Assembly: GCA_013349725.1 (NCBI GenBank)
Contig: DUZB01000199.1
Span: 1 to 7,646 of the forward strand
Length of the DNA: 7,646 nt
Direction: 5' to 3'
Origin: Deltaproteobacteria bacterium
GTDB lineage: Bacteria > Desulfobacterota > DSM-4660 > Desulfatiglandales > Desulfatiglandaceae
Part shown: positions 6,601 through 7,646 of the stretch, one piece after another
Position numbering within the stretch: position 1 is the first letter of the stretch
Layout of the letters: each line of letters starts with the position of its first letter
The notes under the pieces: model-generated
The model's database searches: none
Told to the model about the DNA's origin: nothing
The model's input: the letters and a program-made list of their open reading frames with translations, nothing else
Program-made: the position numbers and the translations under genes

Positions 6601-7254
6601 ATGCCGACACACAAAAAAAATGGTCAGATCCCTAAAGATCGGATATTGAATGAGGCCGAAATACTTTTTGCTGAAAAGGGCTTTCACGCGGTTACAATAC
6701 GGGAAATTACCCGTTCGGCCAAATGTAATCTGGCGGCTGTGAATTACCATTTCGGTAATAAAGAGAATCTGTACCTGGAGGTGTTCAGGGAACGCTGGAT
6801 TCCAAGGGCAAGGCGTGTGCGTGCGGCTTTTCAGAAGACCGTTTCCACCGGTAATGGTCAAAATGTTTCTGAAATCGTTCATGCCCTGGCCCTGGCATTT
6901 ATACAGGGGCCGCTTACAGATGAAGAACGGCTGCGGCATGCGCAGCTCATGATTCGGGAAATGGCCATGCCCACCGCTGCTCTGGACCTGCTTTTTGAAG
7001 AGGTTATCGCGCCATTTTTTGGTGAGGTCGCTGGAAGACTGCATCCATTGATGGAAGAAGGAATGGAAAAGGAACGCCTGATGCTTAATATTATCAGTGT
7101 ATTTTCCATGGTGATCTATTTCAATTTTGCCCGGATTCCGGTGCGGCGTGCCACTGGACAGGAATATGATGAAACATTTAAGGAAAGACTGGTGGACCAT
7201 ATCGTGAAGTTTTCTGTTACCGGTTTTGGGTTGAACGGTGAGGCAAAGGGATGA
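6601..7254 (+). CDS. TetR-family repressor, CecR/YbiH type
   Basis: A 217-residue one-component transcriptional repressor. The N-terminal DNA-binding domain is clear: helix 1 at RILNEAEILFAEKGF (14-28), then the helix-turn-helix from TIREIT (32-37) through AAVNYHFGNKENLYLEVF (45-62). The C-terminal ligand domain contains IREMAMPTAALDLLFEEVI (118-136), a pattern of the CecR/YbiH (DUF1956-type) subgroup, whose members often control efflux genes. I chose the ATG at 6601, preceded by GAGG (6592-6595) with 5 bases between. The frame extends upstream to a TTG at 6499, but that lies in the promoter and the extension looks nothing like a TetR N-terminus. Its stop overlaps the next gene's start (ATGA). 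It probably represses its own operon through the dyads at 6488-6524; the inducer is unknown. A run of eight A bases lies in codons 5-7. Confidence 0.93.
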   Translation: MPTHKKNGQIPKDRILNEAEILFAEKGFHAVTIREITRSAKCNLAAVNYHFGNKENLYLEVFRERWIPRARRVRAAFQKTVSTGNGQNVSEIVHALALAFIQGPLTDEERLRHAQLMIREMAMPTAALDLLFEEVIAPFFGEVAGRLHPLMEEGMEKERLMLNIISVFSMVIYFNFARIPVRRATGQEYDETFKERLVDHIVKFSVTGFGLNGEAKG

Positions 7255-7646
7255 GAAAACGTTTTTTGTATGGTTGCGTCAGTCTCCTCATTGCGGGCTT
7301 TTTGGCCTCCGGATGCATGAAGATGGGGCCTGATTTCAAGACTCCCAAACCTCCGGTTCAGGAGCCCGGAACCTTTCAACATGCACAGGAGGCTTCTACC
7401 CGCTGGGAAACGCAAGACCGTTGGTGGGAGGTATTCGGGGATGCTGAGATTGACCGTCTTGTGGAAGATGTCCTGGAGCATAATCTGGACATCCAGGCAG
7501 CGTCCGCAGGTGTTTTAGCCTTGAAATATCAGGTGATCCGGACCAGGGCATCCCGGTTTCCAGCCATCGGCCTGCAAGGGACAGCCCAGCGGCAGCGTAT
7601 ACCCGAAACGACTGTCTTTCCAGGGGTAACCAGCGGCGGGGGAAAG
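7251..7646 (+). CDS. NodT-type outer-membrane efflux lipoprotein, 3' end outside the window
   Basis: The first 132 residues of a TolC-like outer-membrane factor that forms the exit channel of RND or ABC tripartite pumps. A basic start (MRKRF), a hydrophobic stretch and the lipobox-like ASGC with Cys22 mark a lipoprotein signal peptide. Next comes MGPDFKTPKPPV (25-36), the family's usual GPDY-x-x-P opening, and DRWWEVFGDAEIDRLV (56-71) leading into HNLDIQAASAGV, the start of the first long coiled-coil helix. RFPAIGLQGTAQRQR (103-117) is the typical turn before the first beta strands. Its ATG overlaps the TetR stop by 4 bases (ATGA), so it is translationally coupled to the regulator. Pump partners (periplasmic adaptor and inner-membrane transporter) should lie to the right. 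Family is sure; exported compound unknown. Confidence 0.93.
   Translation, partial: MRKRFLYGCVSLLIAGFLASGCMKMGPDFKTPKPPVQEPGTFQHAQEASTRWETQDRWWEVFGDAEIDRLVEDVLEHNLDIQAASAGVLALKYQVIRTRASRFPAIGLQGTAQRQRIPETTVFPGVTSGGGK

Noticed and set aside
6439..7200. 253-residue open frame antisense to the TetR gene
   Set aside because: It covers the TetR gene and its promoter on the other strand, has no domain features, and its composition is typical of a shadow frame.

Overview
The window reads as ordinary chromosomal DNA of a Gram-negative, probably anaerobic bacterium. My best guess is a deltaproteobacterium (Desulfobacterota). The evidence is indirect: an outer-membrane efflux lipoprotein (so a Gram-negative), the flavour of the proteins, and short cgcaaag-type repeats of a kind I associate with that group. 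No marker in the window fixes the taxon.

Layout. On the + strand: (a) an arginase/agmatinase-fold (ureohydrolase) protein whose frame runs off the left edge (1-858); (b) a small three-helix membrane protein (1006-1281); (c) enolase, eno, with all catalytic residues (1376-2650); (d) an 84-residue protein that may have a PC4/YdbC-like fold (2740-2994). A 0.6 kb scar follows (3001-3594). It is bounded by imperfect inverted repeats and holds a chimeric open frame on the - strand: its start resembles a DUF4338/DruA-type protein and its end is the C-terminus of an IS66-type transposase. Next on the - strand is a two-gene operon transcribed toward the scar: a GlmU-like left-handed beta-helix protein (6228-4963, TTG start) whose stop codon abuts the ATG of glmM (4962-3607). 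From 6229 to 6600 there is a divergent control region with several dyads and a good sigma70-type promoter. On the + strand this drives a CecR/YbiH-type TetR regulator (6601-7254), which overlaps by 4 bases a NodT-type outer-membrane efflux lipoprotein cut by the right edge (7251-7646).

How the genes fit together. glmM and the beta-helix gene are translationally linked, which points to amino-sugar (UDP-GlcNAc) supply or decoration for envelope polymers. The TetR-OMF pair looks like the start of a self-regulated multidrug efflux operon whose periplasmic and inner-membrane genes should lie to the right. eno is a housekeeping gene with its own strong ribosome binding site.

I found no defence system, CRISPR array, tRNA or rRNA. 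The least ordinary items are the DruA/IS66 chimera between inverted repeats, the GlmU-like protein without a nucleotidyltransferase domain coupled to glmM, the small PC4-like candidate, and the dyad-rich divergent control region.
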